From Thioclava sediminum (lineage in GTDB: Bacteria > Pseudomonadota > Alphaproteobacteria > Rhodobacterales > Rhodobacteraceae): a stretch of DNA of 64,000 nucleotides. Positions 54,720-62,662 of the stretch are shown here, piece after piece; position 1 is the first letter of the stretch, and the number at the start of each line of letters is the position of its first letter. Location of the stretch: contig NZ_MPZV01000001.1 in assembly GCF_002020355.1 (NCBI RefSeq), positions 558,001-622,000 on the forward strand, given 5' to 3'. Under the pieces are notes generated by a model. The model saw only the letters and a program-made list of their open reading frames with translations. It ran no database searches and had not been told where the DNA came from. A program made the position numbers and the translations under genes.

Positions 54720-55147
54720 CCAATACCATTCTCTGCGCGATCGACATGAACCGCCCCAAGACCGAGCGCAAAGTGCTCGAATGGGCGGCGCGGCTGGCCA
54801 AGATGGAAGACGCCCAGCTCGACGTGATCACGGTGGTGCCCGATTACGGCTCGGCGGTGGTCGGGGCCTTCTTCTCGGACGATCACACCGCGAAGGCGAA
54901 GGAGCATGCGCGCGAGCTGCTGCATGACTTCGTCGCCGAGGTGGTCGGCCCGGAGGTAAACGCGAAGGTGCGCCACATCGTGGGCGTCGGCACCGCCTAT
55001 CACGAGATCCTGTCGCTGGCCGAAAAGGACGGCGCGGACATGATCGTGCTCGGGGCGCACCGCCCCGATCTCAGCGATTACCTGCTCGGGCCGAACGCCG
55101 CGCGGGTCGTGCGACACTCGAATTGCTGCGTCTTTGTCGTGCGCTGA
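54716..55147 (+). CDS. Universal stress protein (UspA family, TeaD-like)
   Basis: 143 residues: ILCAIDMNRPKTERKVLEWA at the N-terminus and a C-terminal nucleotide-binding stretch GAHRPDLSDYLLGPNAARV that departs from the usual GxxGxxxxxxxxxG(S/T). Coupled to a TRAP permease, it parallels TeaD, which modulates TeaABC activity by binding ATP. Last gene of the operon. Confidence 0.9.
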   Translation: MTNTILCAIDMNRPKTERKVLEWAARLAKMEDAQLDVITVVPDYGSAVVGAFFSDDHTAKAKEHARELLHDFVAEVVGPEVNAKVRHIVGVGTAYHEILSLAEKDGADMIVLGAHRPDLSDYLLGPNAARVVRHSNCCVFVVR

Positions 55148-55171
55148 GCGCGCGACCGACGCCGAAAGCTA

Positions 55172-55205
55172 AGGGCGCGCCCGGACGATGGGCGCGCCCT
55201 TTTTC
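55172..55205 (+). terminator. Rho-independent terminator of the rpiR-TRAP-usp operon
   Basis: AGGGCGCGCC-loop-GGGCGCGCCCT followed by TTTTT: a 9-10-pair stem 25 bases after the stop. Confidence 0.9.
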
Positions 55206-55249
55206 TATCGGAGCCCGGATCAGGCGGCCCCGGAACAGGCTGCCCTAGA

Positions 55250-55915
55250 TCAGGCGGCGGTGTGCAACTGGCGCGGGGCCGACTGAGCTGCGATCACACA
55301 GGCTTCGGCCATTTCACGACGCCGCTGCGTGGAGTATTCCGCAGGCATCCGCAGCGCCGCGTATTGGCGCCCATCCTCGTCGTTGCGATAGGTCGGGCCC
55401 ATCCGGCTCACATCGTAGCCAAGCTGGCGCAGCGCGCGCATCAGGGCGAGCGAGGAGAGGCAGATCAACTCGTCCGCACCGCGTTCCCTGGCGCGCTCCA
55501 CCAGCCCGTCGACGATGAGCCGCAGACAGGTCGAGCGTTCCGCCTGCGTGGTGAGCGCGTCGGAAATCACCAGCCGCGTGCATTCCCAGACCCTCTCGCT
55601 CGCGATTTCGGTCGGCAGGATTTCCGGCGGGATATGGGGCAGCTTCCCCAGATGCGCGTCGCGCAGCATGTAGGTGTTGCCGCCCCAGATCGCCACGGTC
55701 GACATGACCCTTGCCCCGCCCACCACCTGCCCGTCCTTCAGCACGAGCGAGTAATGCGCCAAGGGCGTATCGTATTGATCCATTTCTACTTCGTCATTAT
55801 GCGGCACGTCCCAACCGAGCGTGTCGACGAAGACCTCCTTGCGCAGGCGCAGGAAGTCGTAAAAAGCGGTGCCGAAGCGGTGAAGTTGCGAGAATTCGAA
55901 AGTGCAGTTTTGCAT
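55250..55915 (-). CDS. luxI: Acyl-homoserine-lactone synthase (LuxI family)
   Basis: 221 residues from MQNCTFEF (AGGAGG upstream). The invariant LuxI residues are all present: R25, F29, W35, D46, D49 and R69 (canonical R70). E is retained in RVWECTRLVI. It makes an AHL signal from S-adenosylmethionine and acyl-ACP. It lies 73 bases downstream of luxR on the same strand, with two inverted repeats between. Confidence 0.95.
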   Translation of the reverse strand: MQNCTFEFSQLHRFGTAFYDFLRLRKEVFVDTLGWDVPHNDEVEMDQYDTPLAHYSLVLKDGQVVGGARVMSTVAIWGGNTYMLRDAHLGKLPHIPPEILPTEIASERVWECTRLVISDALTTQAERSTCLRLIVDGLVERARERGADELICLSSLALMRALRQLGYDVSRMGPTYRNDEDGRQYAALRMPAEYSTQRRREMAEACVIAAQSAPRQLHTAA

Positions 55916-55950
55916 TGGAGCCTCCTTCTGGATAGCTCCATCGAAACCAC

Positions 55951-55967
55951 GAATTTGTGAAAAATTC
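55951..55967. promoter_or_regulatory. 17-bp inverted repeat upstream of luxI (IR1)
   Basis: GAATTT-GTGAA-AAATTC: 6-base arms and a 5-base spacer, centred 44 bases upstream of the luxI ATG. Same geometry and TTGT-NN-AAA core as the repeats at 55975 and 57151. Candidate LuxR-family site. Confidence 0.5.
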
Positions 55968-55974
55968 ACTCTTT

Positions 55975-55991
55975 TAGGTTGTATAAACCTA
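55975..55991. promoter_or_regulatory. 17-bp inverted repeat overlapping the luxR stop (IR2)
   Basis: TAGGTT-GTATA-AACCTA: perfect 6-base arms, centred 68 bases upstream of the luxI ATG and 24 bases from IR1. The luxR TAG stop lies inside it. The ACCTA/TAGGT arms recall the ACCTG/CAGGT arms of lux boxes. Confidence 0.55.
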
Positions 55992-56591
55992 GATCAGTCG
56001 CCTTGAAGTCGCGATTGCGAGCATTTCAATCGCATTTCGCGCCCCCAGTTTTCGGCTCGCAGAAGACAGCCGCGCTTTAACGCCGCTTTCGGAAATTGCG
56101 AGTTCCGCGGCGATCTGTTTGATCAAGAGCCCGTCGGCGCGGAAGCGGATCGCCTCGAGTTCGGCATCCGTGAGCGAGCGTTGCGAGGCGTCGACATGCA
56201 AGGCCTTGAGCATATCGAAAGCTTCATGAAGCTCGGCATCGGTGAAATCGCGATCCGACCGGAACAGGACCGCGTGGCTGCGGCGCCCGGCATCGCTTGG
56301 CGTGTTGTAAGAGATCGTGGCGGCGTAGGTCAGCCCCATCCGGCGGGCCATGCCGACGACGTCTCGGGGATCGTCCTTCAGGTCGACCCAGCGCACGTAA
56401 CCGACATTGTGATAGACCCAGTGCATCGAAGGGTCCTGCACGACCAGTCCATGCTGGGTGTACATGTCGACCCAGTCGCTGTTCAGACGGTTGAGTTCGG
56501 CTTCGGGAAATGCATATCCAACCCTGAGCGCGAGGTAAAACCCGGCCGGGGCGATTTCATTCAATCGCGTTTCGCAATCCCTCAGTTCCAT
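55989..56591 (-). CDS. luxR: LuxR-family quorum-sensing regulator
   Basis: 200 residues, somewhat short for the family. The autoinducer-binding domain (about 1-130) has DWVDMYTQHGLVVQDPS and W in YVRWVDL. A GerE-type HTH (about 138-198, LTDAELEAIRFRADGLLIKQIA; ISESGVKARLSSASRKL) follows. It is upstream of luxI on the same strand. No clear Shine-Dalgarno lies before the ATG. It is the probable AHL receptor for the luxI product. Confidence 0.93.
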   Translation of the reverse strand: MELRDCETRLNEIAPAGFYLALRVGYAFPEAELNRLNSDWVDMYTQHGLVVQDPSMHWVYHNVGYVRWVDLKDDPRDVVGMARRMGLTYAATISYNTPSDAGRRSHAVLFRSDRDFTDAELHEAFDMLKALHVDASQRSLTDAELEAIRFRADGLLIKQIAAELAISESGVKARLSSASRKLGARNAIEMLAIATSRRLI

Positions 56592-56690
56592 ATTCTGATG
56601 GTCAATTCACTTGCACTCACTGCGGTCGCAGCCTACCGTCGCCCGCGACGCTGCAGCCTTGTACCAACAACCTAAAGACGAATTCCCGTG

Positions 56691-57122
56691 ATGGAAACAG
56701 CAAACCGCAAGGAAATCGCCAGCCTGCTCGAGCAACTCGGTCAAACCTGCGACACAGGTTTCGCGTTTGCCCTGCATATCCGCTTCACCCGTCCGAACAT
56801 CCTTTATCGCACATATCCCGAGCCGTGGATCGATGAATATAGCGAAAAGGGCATGATGATGGATGACCCGGTCGTCCTTTGGGGCATGCAGCATGAGGGT
56901 ATCGTCCGCTGGGAAGATCTCGACGACCCCAAGGGCGTCCTGAAAGGCGCGAAATCCCATGGACTTTACAATGGCCTGACCTGCGCAGTGCTGGAGAATG
57001 GCTCTCGCTCGATTTCGGGATTCACCCGGTCCAGTGCCCCCTTCTCCGAGGCCGAAGCGCAGGACCTACTCGAGAAGACCCGGCGCCTGCACACCCTGAC
57101 GGCGGGTCTTTCCGACCTCTGA
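56691..57122 (+). CDS. HTH-less LuxR-like autoinducer-binding protein
   Basis: 143 residues from the ATG at 56691 (a GTG lies one codon earlier). It aligns only to the AHL-binding domain of LuxR: Y42, W46 and Y50 in YPEPWIDEY, D59-P60 and W74. It stops where a GerE DNA-binding domain would begin, with no frameshifted HTH downstream. Divergent from luxR. It may bind AHL or heterodimerise with LuxR as an antagonist, as TrlR does for TraR. Confidence 0.85.
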   Translation: METANRKEIASLLEQLGQTCDTGFAFALHIRFTRPNILYRTYPEPWIDEYSEKGMMMDDPVVLWGMQHEGIVRWEDLDDPKGVLKGAKSHGLYNGLTCAVLENGSRSISGFTRSSAPFSEAEAQDLLEKTRRLHTLTAGLSDL

Positions 57123-57437
57123 GAAAAGGCGCTTTTGTGCCTTTCCCGGCTCGATTGTCTAAATCGAATCAACGGATAGCCGCGAAAACGAAAAGTCGAA
57201 CCGGCAGCGCCACACTCAACCCTAACGTGCAAAGTTCATCTAACCGGAGGTTGGATTTTTTCGACCTTCCGAATTTCGCTCGAAAAGCTTTGCTTTCGCT
57301 TGATCGGCCCGAAATTCGCCCCCTACGCTTTTGAAATATCTGTAATCGGGATCGACGGGCCTGGTCCGGCCCAGAGCGATTAAGTCGACCTCAAACCGGA
57401 CTGGGCAGTCGTTGCCGTTCTTCTGTGGGGGGAGAAC
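57123..57437. other. 315-base non-coding region ahead of the polysaccharide operon
   Basis: AT-richer than its neighbours. It holds an AAAGGC/GCCTTT hairpin at 57125-57144 just after the HTH-less luxR gene, a 17-bp inverted repeat at 57151-57167, and GAATTTCG (57271-57278) facing CGAAATTC (57310-57317). No reading frame here looks coding. Presumed promoter/regulatory region of the UDP-xylose synthase-like gene. Confidence 0.6.
57151..57167. promoter_or_regulatory. 17-bp inverted repeat upstream of the polysaccharide operon (IR3)
   Basis: TCGATT-GTCTA-AATCGA: perfect 6-base arms, 5-base spacer, 271 bases before the epimerase ATG. Shares the TTGT-NN-AAA core with IR1 and IR2 at luxI. Confidence 0.5.
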
Positions 57438-58490
57438 ATGACGCATCTGCCACGTTTCGAGACGCAAGATATCTCTTGGGCGCCGCCGCGCCGGCATAGG
57501 GGGCAGTTACGTTGCCTGGTTGCCGGAGGGGCCGGGTTTCTGGGATCGCATCTGTGCGACCGGCTGATCGAAGCCGGTCACGCCGTGATCTGCATCGACA
57601 ACCTGCAGACCGGGCGGACACGAAACATCGCCCATCTGCTGGACCATCCCGATTTCACCTTCCTCAGGCATGACGTCATCGCCCCGCTGCAGATGCATGG
57701 CGAGATCGATCGGATCTTCAATCTCGCCTGCGCGGCCTCGCCGCCGAAATATCAGCTCGATCCGCTGCACACGTTCCAGACCTGCATCGCCGGGTCGCTG
57801 AACCTTCTCAGCCTGGCCGAGCGGACCGGCGCGCGCATCCTGCAGGCCTCGACCTCCGAGGTCTACGGCGACCCGGACATCTCGCCTCAGCACGAAGACT
57901 ATCGCGGCCGGGTGAACACCACCGGGCCCCGCGCCTGCTACGACGAAGGCAAACGCGCGGCAGAGACGCTGTTCCATGATCTTCAGGCCTGTCGCGGCAT
58001 CGACACCCGCATCGCGCGGATTTTCAACACCTACGGGCCGCGGATGGACCCCGAGGATGGGCGCGTGATCTCGAATTTCGTGACGCGGGCGATCCGCGGC
58101 ACGCCGCTTGAACTCTATGGCGGCGGCACGCAGACGCGCTCGCTGTGCTATGTCGACGATCTGATCAGCGGACTGGTCGCGCTGATGGAAAGCGAGACGG
58201 TCGGCCACGATCCGGTCAATCTGGGCAATCCGGGCGAATATACCGTCGCCGAGCTGGCCCATATCGTGCGCGACATGTGCGAGAGCCGGGCGCCGCTCGT
58301 CGTCTCGGATCTGCCGCTCGACGATCCGATGCAACGCTGCCCCGACATCACCCGCGCCGAGACCCGGCTGGGCTGGCGTCCGGAGATCGCGCTGCGCAGC
58401 GGCCTCGTGCCGACCATCGCCTATTTCCGGGCGGAGATAGCGGGCGTTGAAACCGCAACCGCCCCGATAACCGCAACGGCCGCCGAATGA
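57438..58490 (+). CDS. UDP-glucuronate decarboxylase (UDP-xylose synthase)-like epimerase
   Basis: A 350-residue SDR protein. NAD-binding GGAGFLGSHLCDRL (about 30-43), NLACAASPPKYQLDP, S-T-SEVYGDP and the decarboxylase-type GPRACYDEGKRAAE containing the Y-x3-K. These match UXS enzymes, which make UDP-xylose from UDP-glucuronate. GGGGGGAG precedes the ATG; a 4-base overlap joins it to the glycosyltransferase gene. Supplies a sugar donor for a polysaccharide. Confidence 0.9.
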   Translation: MTHLPRFETQDISWAPPRRHRGQLRCLVAGGAGFLGSHLCDRLIEAGHAVICIDNLQTGRTRNIAHLLDHPDFTFLRHDVIAPLQMHGEIDRIFNLACAASPPKYQLDPLHTFQTCIAGSLNLLSLAERTGARILQASTSEVYGDPDISPQHEDYRGRVNTTGPRACYDEGKRAAETLFHDLQACRGIDTRIARIFNTYGPRMDPEDGRVISNFVTRAIRGTPLELYGGGTQTRSLCYVDDLISGLVALMESETVGHDPVNLGNPGEYTVAELAHIVRDMCESRAPLVVSDLPLDDPMQRCPDITRAETRLGWRPEIALRSGLVPTIAYFRAEIAGVETATAPITATAAE

Positions 58491-60301
58491 TCCAGCGCCC
58501 CGACATACGCGCTGCGATCGAGGCCGGACACCTCGCGCCCATCCTCACACCGAGGCAGGCACTGCGCTATCGGGTGCTGTTTGCGCTGTGGATGCTCGCG
58601 ACGGTCTATTTCTGGAGCTGGTGGCTGACACCGTCGCATGTCCTTTCGACGGTTCCCTATTTGATACTCACGGGCGTGCTGATCTGGCTTCTGGCAATGC
58701 AGATCTACTTCTTCGTGATCTTCCTGCAGGCGGTCCGCCCCTCCTCGCCCCTTCCGGAGCCGGGTCGGTGGCGCGTCGCGATGATCACGACGAAAACTCC
58801 ATCCGAACCCTTTTCGGTCGTTCGTCGGACATTGGAGGCGATGCTCGCGCAGGACTATCCGCATGACACGTGGCTCGCCGACGAAGCGCCCTCGCCCGAG
58901 ACGCGCGCATGGTGCAAGATCCACGGGGTGAAGATCTCCAGCCGCCACGGCATCGCGGACTACCACCGGCAGGAATGGCCGCGGCGGACCCGCTGCAAGG
59001 AAGGCAACCTCGCCTATTTCTACGACCACTGGGGCTATCGCGATTATGACATCGTAAGCCAGCTGGACGCCGATCACGTCCCGCAACCGGGATACCTGCG
59101 CGAAATGTTGCGCCCCTTCGCCGATGATGCGGTGGGCTATGTCAGTGCGCCGTCGATCTGTGCGTCCAATGCCAAGGAAAGCTGGGCCGCGCGCACGCGG
59201 CTTTATTTCGAAGCGGCCTTCCACGGAGTTTTTCAAGCGGGCTACACTGCAGTATTCGCGCCGATGTGCATCGGCTCTCATTACGCTGTGCGCACCTCCG
59301 CGCTGAAGGAAGCTGGCGGTCTAGGTCCCGAACTCGCGGAAGATCACTCGACCACGCTCCTGATGAACGCGGCGGGCTGGCGCGGCGTTCACGCGATCGA
59401 CGCGATTGCGATCGGCGATGGCCCGGCGACTGTGACCGACCTGATCACGCAGGAGTTCCAGTGGTCGCGCTCGCTGCTGAGCCTCCTTCTGCGCTACATG
59501 CCGGACTATGTCGGCAAGATGCCGTGGCGGCTGAAGTTCCTCTTCGTGCTCTGCCAAAGCTGGTATGTCTTCTTCGCGCTCTCGATGTCGATGATGTATG
59601 TCGCCCCGATCATCGCCATCAGCTTCGACATGCGCTTTGCCGACGTGACCTATCCCGCCTTTATCGGACATGTGCTGCCCGCAGGCACGGTGACGCTGAT
59701 ATTCGCCTTCATGCTGCGGCGCGATCAGTTCTTCCGTCCGCACGACGCCAAGATCATCGCGTGGGAGAAAGCACTCTTCGTGATGATGCAATGGCCTTGG
59801 GTGCTCTGGGGATGCGTGATGGCCGTCTATGACCGGCTGTCGGGCAAGTTCGTCGATTTCCGGATCACGCCGAAAGGCGAAGCGGCCTCGACGATGCTGC
59901 CGGAGCGGATCATCGCCGTTTACGGTGGACTGGCCCTGGGGGCCTTGCTGCCGGTTCTTCTGGTGGACAACGTCATCGAGGCGCGCGGGTTTTACCTCCT
60001 CTCCATGTTCAACGCCGCGTTCTATTTCGTCTTGCTGAGTGTGATCTTCGGCGCGCGCGCGCGCCGCGTTCAGATCGATTGGCGCGGTTGGCCGCGCGAC
60101 ATGGCGGTTCAGATGGGCACGCTGAGCGTCATCGTCTCGCTCAGTTTCGGAGCCCTTTGGCTCCGCGGCGGCGAAAGCGTCTACGCGCTCATGATCGGGC
60201 TGAAATCGGTTCAGCTCGCAAAGGTCGAATACATCGTCTCGGGGGCCGGCATGGGCGCTCCGGGACAAGCGAAGTTCCACGTCAAACCAAGCTGGAAGTG
60301 A
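58487..60301 (+). CDS. Cellulose-synthase-like family 2 glycosyltransferase
   Basis: 604 residues: two or three N-terminal helices (about 28-85), a cytoplasmic GT-A domain with D194-x-D196-H (QLDADHV), the catalytic-base acidic motif E285-D286-H, and QEFQWSRS at 322-329 (Q-x-x-Q-W rather than the usual QxxRW). About six C-terminal helices follow. It resembles BcsA-type processive synthases but lacks a PilZ domain. Overlaps the epimerase gene by 4 bases; likely polymerises and exports a glycan. Confidence 0.9.
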   Translation: MIQRPDIRAAIEAGHLAPILTPRQALRYRVLFALWMLATVYFWSWWLTPSHVLSTVPYLILTGVLIWLLAMQIYFFVIFLQAVRPSSPLPEPGRWRVAMITTKTPSEPFSVVRRTLEAMLAQDYPHDTWLADEAPSPETRAWCKIHGVKISSRHGIADYHRQEWPRRTRCKEGNLAYFYDHWGYRDYDIVSQLDADHVPQPGYLREMLRPFADDAVGYVSAPSICASNAKESWAARTRLYFEAAFHGVFQAGYTAVFAPMCIGSHYAVRTSALKEAGGLGPELAEDHSTTLLMNAAGWRGVHAIDAIAIGDGPATVTDLITQEFQWSRSLLSLLLRYMPDYVGKMPWRLKFLFVLCQSWYVFFALSMSMMYVAPIIAISFDMRFADVTYPAFIGHVLPAGTVTLIFAFMLRRDQFFRPHDAKIIAWEKALFVMMQWPWVLWGCVMAVYDRLSGKFVDFRITPKGEAASTMLPERIIAVYGGLALGALLPVLLVDNVIEARGFYLLSMFNAAFYFVLLSVIFGARARRVQIDWRGWPRDMAVQMGTLSVIVSLSFGALWLRGGESVYALMIGLKSVQLAKVEYIVSGAGMGAPGQAKFHVKPSWK

Positions 60302-60333
60302 CGGGGCTTCGCACTGAAAAGGAGGAGACTGAC

Positions 60334-61245
60334 ATGGCTAATTATTTGATGACCCGTCGCGAGATGATGGCCGGTGCCGCGGCGTTGGGACTGACAGTAT
60401 CGGCGCGGCCGGCGTTCGCTGCGGATGTCAGCGTGCCGCCCGGCTCCTTGCCGTTCGGGGTCTATGATCCCGATGGTGACTTTGCGGATCTTTCGGGCGT
60501 GGTGATCGAGCACCTGTTCCTGCCCTGGGAGGACGTTTTCCTTCCCTCGCTGAACGACGCCGACAGCTACGCGCTCGAACGAAACCGCGCGCTTCTGGTG
60601 ACACTGGAGCCCTGGACATGGTCGCGCTCGGAGCGCAACACGGCGCAATATCTGCGCCGCGGCATCGAGCGAGGCGAATACGACGCCAACATGATCGCGG
60701 TGGCCGATGTGCTGGCGACGCTGCAAAGCCCGGTCACGCTACGCTTTGCCCATGAGATGGACGACAAATCCGGCCAGTTCATCTGGTCGGACTGGAACCC
60801 CGACGACTACATCGCGGCCTATCGCCGGATGACCGACGTCGCCCGCGACCGGGCGCCGAAGATCAATCTGATGTGGTCCCCGCTGGGCGACGAGAACATG
60901 GGCGACTATTACCCGGGTGACGATTACGCCGACATCGTGGGCCTCACCGTCTTCGGGCTGCAGGCTTGGGACCAGGCCAAGTTCGGGCGCGATCAGACCT
61001 TCGACGACATCTTCGCGCCCCGCTACGCGCGGGCTGCAACCTATGGCAAACCGGTTGCGGTGGCCGAGCTCGGCTATGTCGGAAACCAGTCCTATGTCTC
61101 GATGTGGCGCGACCGGGTGCGTCAGGAATTGCCGGACTATCCGAGCCTCGTCGGTGTAAGTTACTTCAACCAGCGCGAGGTTTACCCGTGGCCCGAAGGC
61201 TTCGGCGCGCCGGATTGGCGAATCAAGAACCAAGTTCTGACCTGA
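60334..61245 (+). CDS. Exported GH26-like glycoside hydrolase
   Basis: 303 residues. N-terminal twin-arginine-like signal MTRREMMAGAAALGL with cleavage near AFA-ADV. TIM-barrel with the clan A pair: acid/base E141 in RFAHEMDDK and nucleophile E245 in VAELGYVG, about 104 residues apart as in GH26 mannanases and glucanases. GGAGGAG precedes the ATG. Third gene of the polysaccharide operon, 32 bases behind the synthase; it may trim or release the polymer. Confidence 0.85.
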   Translation: MANYLMTRREMMAGAAALGLTVSARPAFAADVSVPPGSLPFGVYDPDGDFADLSGVVIEHLFLPWEDVFLPSLNDADSYALERNRALLVTLEPWTWSRSERNTAQYLRRGIERGEYDANMIAVADVLATLQSPVTLRFAHEMDDKSGQFIWSDWNPDDYIAAYRRMTDVARDRAPKINLMWSPLGDENMGDYYPGDDYADIVGLTVFGLQAWDQAKFGRDQTFDDIFAPRYARAATYGKPVAVAELGYVGNQSYVSMWRDRVRQELPDYPSLVGVSYFNQREVYPWPEGFGAPDWRIKNQVLT

Positions 61246-61304
61246 GCCACCATAGGTAGTGGCGATTTTTCGCCTACAACACCACTGCTAGACAAGACAT
61301 TGAA

Positions 61305-61336
61305 GCTGCGCGGGAATTTCTCTCGCGCAGCCTCTT
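61305..61336 (+). terminator. Possible terminator of the polysaccharide operon
   Basis: GCTGCGCG pairs with CGCGCAGC around an AT-rich loop, followed by CTCTTT, 60 bases after the hydrolase stop. The T-tract is short, so confidence is moderate. The rest of the 61246-61498 gap shows no further element I can support. Confidence 0.55.
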
Positions 61337-61498
61337 TGCATTTCGCCACAAATCCGCCCGCTTCCCGCCACGTCACCTACCAACTTGACCCGTAGGCTGA
61401 GATCGACCAATCCTGCTGGCACGAGGACGCAATCGGCCCTCTTCCGCGCAGACGGGAGGGGTCAGACCGCAACGTGAGCAGACAGGATTACAGTTCCG

Positions 61499-61789
61499 AT
61501 GACGTTTTTATCCGTGAAAGCGGCCCGCCTTGTCGTGGCCGGCCTGATCTTTGCAGCCCCGCTGAGCAGCGCCCATGCGCAACAAGCTGGCATGCTGGAC
61601 CTCAAACCGATCCGTGTTTCCGCCAAAAGCACCGCCGGTCAGGGCGGCGCAAAATTTGACTGGCTCGCCGGTCGCACCAGCAAAGCGCAAGCCACGCCGC
61701 GCGTCGTGCAGACCCGGTTCATCGGCAAGGGCAAATGGATTTGCTCGCCCGCCGGTTTCGGCAAGAAAGCAAGCTGCTTCCAGCGCTGA
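61499..61789 (+). CDS. Small exported basic protein, hypothetical
   Basis: 96 residues: signal peptide (cleavage near AHA-QQA, residue 27), then a basic Gly/Lys-rich mature part with two Cys near the end (KGKWICSPAGFGKKASCFQR) that could form a disulfide. The start codon has only a distant AGGA. No family is recognised. It may be an independent transcript after the polysaccharide operon. Confidence 0.65.
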   Translation: MTFLSVKAARLVVAGLIFAAPLSSAHAQQAGMLDLKPIRVSAKSTAGQGGAKFDWLAGRTSKAQATPRVVQTRFIGKGKWICSPAGFGKKASCFQR

Positions 61790-61843
61790 ACGCAGCCCCT
61801 GCGCTTTAAGTGATGGCCCTGCCACGACAGGGCCACGTCACGC

Positions 61844-62650
61844 TCATTCGGCGGGGAAGCCCACGGTGCAGTCGATCCCGGCGGGCAGCTTGCCCTCGGG
61901 ATTGGGCAGCGCGAGGCGCACCCCGAACGTGTCCGACGCCGCATCGAAAACCTTGTCGACGACGCTCACCGTTGCGTCATACTCGCCGCCCACGGGCGCT
62001 GCGGGATAGACCTTCAACACCTGATCCTTCTTGACGCGGTCATACATCGACGTCGGCAGGAAGACCTCGACATGCAGCGGATCGATCTGCGCGAGCTGCG
62101 CGATCGGCGCTTGCGAATAGACATATTCGCCCGGCCCCATCATCCGCGTGATCACCAGCCCGTCGATCGGCGAGCGGATCTCACGCCGCGCCAGCTGCGC
62201 CTCCACCCTCTGCAGATCGAGTTTCGCCAAATGTTGGTCCATTTGGGCCGAGCGCAGCTCCAACTGGGCCACTTCGGCATTGGTCTGGGCCTCCTGCACC
62301 TGCGCATCGGCCATCACGTTGCGCTTGCCCATCTCGGTCGCGCGGTCGGCGGCCTTTTGCAGCAGCGCCACCTTAGAGCGCGCGATGTCGATCGGCCCCT
62401 CATCCTGCGCACGCTCCTTGGCATAGGTCAGCTGCGCCTCTTCGGCCTTGGATTCCAGCTTCGCGATCGGGTCGCCCTTCTTCACGGTATCCCCGCGCGA
62501 GACGAAGACCTGATCGATCACCCCGTCCACCGCCGAGCCGATCTCGAGCACCTGCCCCGGATCGATCAGGCAATCGAAGCGCTCCTGATCCTGCGCGAGC
62601 GCCGCGCCGGGACCGAGGGCGAGAAGGAGGGTGATGGAAGTAAGCCGCAT
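61844..62650 (-). CDS. HlyD/RND-type periplasmic adaptor protein
   Basis: 268 residues: signal peptide (cleavage after ALA, residue 19), lipoyl-like halves (VDGVIDQVFVSRGDTVKKGDPIAKLE and REIRSPIDGLVITRMMGPGEYV), a coiled-coil hairpin between them (about 70-150) and a short beta domain. A minimal adaptor, shorter than AcrA. AAGGGACC precedes the ATG. It follows the SecA-like gene by 12 bases on the same strand; no pump gene is in the window. Confidence 0.88.
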   Translation of the reverse strand: MRLTSITLLLALGPGAALAQDQERFDCLIDPGQVLEIGSAVDGVIDQVFVSRGDTVKKGDPIAKLESKAEEAQLTYAKERAQDEGPIDIARSKVALLQKAADRATEMGKRNVMADAQVQEAQTNAEVAQLELRSAQMDQHLAKLDLQRVEAQLARREIRSPIDGLVITRMMGPGEYVYSQAPIAQLAQIDPLHVEVFLPTSMYDRVKKDQVLKVYPAAPVGGEYDATVSVVDKVFDAASDTFGVRLALPNPEGKLPAGIDCTVGFPAE

Positions 62651-62662
62651 GGGTGGTCCCTT

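Noticed and set aside
56618-56635. CTGCGGTCGCAG dyad upstream of luxR as a lux box
   Set aside because: Only 5-base arms around a 2-base gap in GC-rich sequence, and it does not share the TTGT-NN-AAA core of the other three repeats.
57271-57317. GAATTTCG...CGAAATTC inverted repeat with a 31-base loop
   Set aside because: Loop too long for a simple operator and no T-run for a terminator. Mentioned only as part of the intergenic description.
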